Assembly: GCA_054601695.1 (NCBI GenBank) | Contig: BAAHQB010000003.1 | Location: forward strand, 434,001 to 498,000 | From: Amorphochlora amoebiformis | Lineage: Eukaryota > Cercozoa > Chlorarachniophyceae | Direction: 5' to 3' | DNA length: 64,000 nucleotides | Shown here: positions 1-64,000 of the stretch, piece by piece | Layout: every line of letters begins with the position of its first letter | Numbering within the stretch: the stretch's first letter is position 1 | The notes under the pieces: model-generated | Told to the model about the DNA's origin: nothing | Seen by the model: the letters and a program-made list of their open reading frames with translations, nothing else | Databases searched by the model: none | Position numbers and translations under genes: made by a program

Positions 1-34528
<34,528 letters not shown>

Positions 34529-35885
34529 TTAGTTGGTAGGCTAGAATATGCCGGCCAAGAAACTGATAGCGTCAGTATAGGCTAGATAGGCTTAAACGTT
34601 GTATATTTATTATTAACATGCGTCGTCGCCATGATTATAATTCACCATCTGACCATGTGTGCCTGCGTTGGTGTCGTGGTTTTACGTATTATATATACTT
34701 TTCCAGAAATATTGTAGATCGAAAGATTTCAAATTTCAAATGACGATATTACCTAGATTACTATGGATAACTGTTTAGGTATTATCGCTAATAACTTTAT
34801 TTCGATTTATCTATAATACGCGTAATTTTATATGTCCTCATATGTACTCACGGTCGCGGCCTATGGCTAGAATGAGTTTTTCTTGTATCGTTGGAACATT
34901 TACTAGTAGAACATTATTGTCCGTACATGTAATATGTATACGTATACGTATGCGCATACATTATATTACGTCTGTACACGTATACTGGTTTCAGTACGTA
35001 CGTAGACAACTCGTATCTACGTTGTATGGCTTATCGTGCGTACGTACGTATGTTCTAGATGTTGGTACATAAGTTGTGTCGTATTTATACGTTGTAAGTA
35101 TGTATAGGCTGGTACGTATGCTAATTATGTGTCGGACGAATGTTGGTACGGACAAAGATGTAGTATCTGAAATGACTGGCTACTTATCACTGCAGCTGAC
35201 ACGTACGTATGCGTACGTACAAATCTAGACTGAGTACGTAGAAGTCACATGATCAAGTTTTACGTTTCGATTATGCTCTAAAATGATTCTGGGAATATTA
35301 ATATTGTAGATTATGATCTGATTATCACTACATCTGGTACATGCATATCGTATGTACAACAAGATCTATGAGATATATCAGTTATTATATTATACAATAC
35401 ATGAACAAATTCACGATGAATTTAAGGCCGTTGAAGGCATTATCTACAATCAATAATATTATATACTCTTATACATATCTCATACATGTATTCTATATCA
35501 AGATCGCCGTACCGAATCTACGGTATCCTGAATATTCAAAACACACACGCTTTGTCTGGTATGTCTAGATGTGCTACTAGTACTGTACTTACTAGACTTA
35601 ACTATTTCTAGCTGGACTCCAGAAACTAGCTACTATTACTAGTATTATTAGGATAATGAATATGCATGACGCTCCTGTCCATAGACTAGATAGTGAATCT
35701 AGTGAATATTAGACTAGATTGGAGCCAATTACATACAAACAGGCAGTATTATTTAGTCTTAAATATTTTCTAGATTTTGTCGCGATCACCCAATTAATCT
35801 ACGGTAAAATTGGTTTCAGTTTGTATTCCACCTTAAGATTGCTCCTCCGTAGTGCGCGACTCACAAACTATTTCAAAATGTACAC
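34529..35885. other. Convergent intergenic spacer between the LYR-like gene and CSE1
   Basis: Unlike its surroundings it has no AT microsatellite. It is rich in ACGTACGT/GTACGTAC and CTAGA words, especially 34915-35240. Short frames are unconvincing. Both 3' untranslated regions must lie here. Confidence 0.6.
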
Positions 35886-47735
<11,850 letters not shown>

Positions 47736-47964
47736 GCAGACACGGTTGTGGACGGAAATCTGACCCTTTGGCTGCATCGCGGGGTCGCCTCGTGATATTT
47801 CCAGAAGATCTGAGGTGTAGAGCCTTCCTTAATGGGAAGTTTGTGGAACCAAGAAGTACAAATGAGCTGATGATCACTTGAAAGACCCCACGGGATACCC
47901 CGCGGCGGCCCTGAGGCGCCATCGGGCTTCCCGTGACTTCAATGATACGGGACACCCGCAGGAC
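47736..47964. promoter_or_regulatory. Shared head-to-head promoter region of CSE1 and TMEM41
   Basis: Only 229 bp separate the two proposed ATG codons, on opposite strands. The interval is GC-moderate and free of microsatellite, unlike nearly everything around it. No TATA box is evident. Promoter function is inferred from the arrangement. Confidence 0.5.
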
Positions 47965-63305
<15,341 letters not shown>

Positions 63306-63554
63306 CTACAAACATATTTCTATTTATATACACATGTATTTACAAATATATACAATATGTGCATATATAATAATATATTCAGCTTGGGTTAAGGTTACAG
63401 AAACATTCCCGGAATGACACACATGCAGACACACATAGACACCTATACACACACGCACATATATATACATATACACACATATTATACATATACATACACA
63501 CACATATACATACATATATATAATATATACACACATATATATGCATATATACAC

Positions 63555-63652
<98 letters not shown>

Positions 63653-63653
63653 T

Positions 63654-63811
<158 letters not shown>

Positions 63812-64000
63812 CTGTATATATGTATGTATACGTATAATGATCCAATGTATGTATAATAAGGTACAATATTACATAGGTATATATATATATGTTATATGTT
63901 TGCCTGTATATGTGTACAATATAACAAAAGGTATATGTATTAAAGAGTATGTATACATATATATAAATTGTTACATATTTATATATATACGTATTTGTAC

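Overview
This is a stretch of eukaryotic nuclear DNA, probably from a unicellular eukaryote. Between a third and a half of it is simple-sequence DNA, mostly (AT)n. The genes are ordinary housekeeping genes cut into many small exons by spliceosomal introns, and most introns are filled with (AT)n. Degenerate TTAGGG/CCCTAA arrays inside genes hint at a TTAGGG-type telomere. I cannot place the lineage. Almost all long open frames in the window are translated microsatellite ([24 protein letters not shown]) and are not genes. The genes were found by reading short non-repetitive islands, checking GT-AG borders and reading phase, and comparing from memory with known families.

Layout. (1) 2546-20733, plus strand: an NAD(P)-dependent medium-chain dehydrogenase/quinone oxidoreductase in 16 recognised exons. 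Its introns hold a 650-bp (CG)n tract, a 0.3-kb tandem duplication and a tRNA-like island. One intron has a non-canonical 5' splice site. (2) 20734-26446: intergenic, with an inverted-repeat element and unassigned sequence. (3) 26447-34528, plus strand: a small LYR-like protein (about 129 aa) in seven tentative exons; one intron holds about 150 bp of (GA)n facing about 750 bp of (CT)n. (4) 35886-47735, minus strand: exportin-2 (CSE1/CAS), 15 exons, 987 codons, apparently complete. (5) 47965-51330, plus strand: a TMEM41-type VTT-domain membrane protein, 11 exons, 282 codons, apparently complete, sharing a 229-bp head-to-head promoter region with CSE1. (6) 53975-63305, minus strand: part of an unrecognised multi-exon gene, with a 1.1-kb telomere-like array in one intron and a tandem repeat that copies an exon end with its splice donor.

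The genes do not form a pathway. They cover redox metabolism, a probable mitochondrial accessory factor, recycling of importin-alpha and ER lipid handling. The most interesting signals concern genome structure: repeat-filled introns, duplicated exon/5'-splice-site junctions embedded in AT repeats, long Z-DNA-prone and hairpin-prone tracts in transcribed introns, and interstitial telomere-like DNA.
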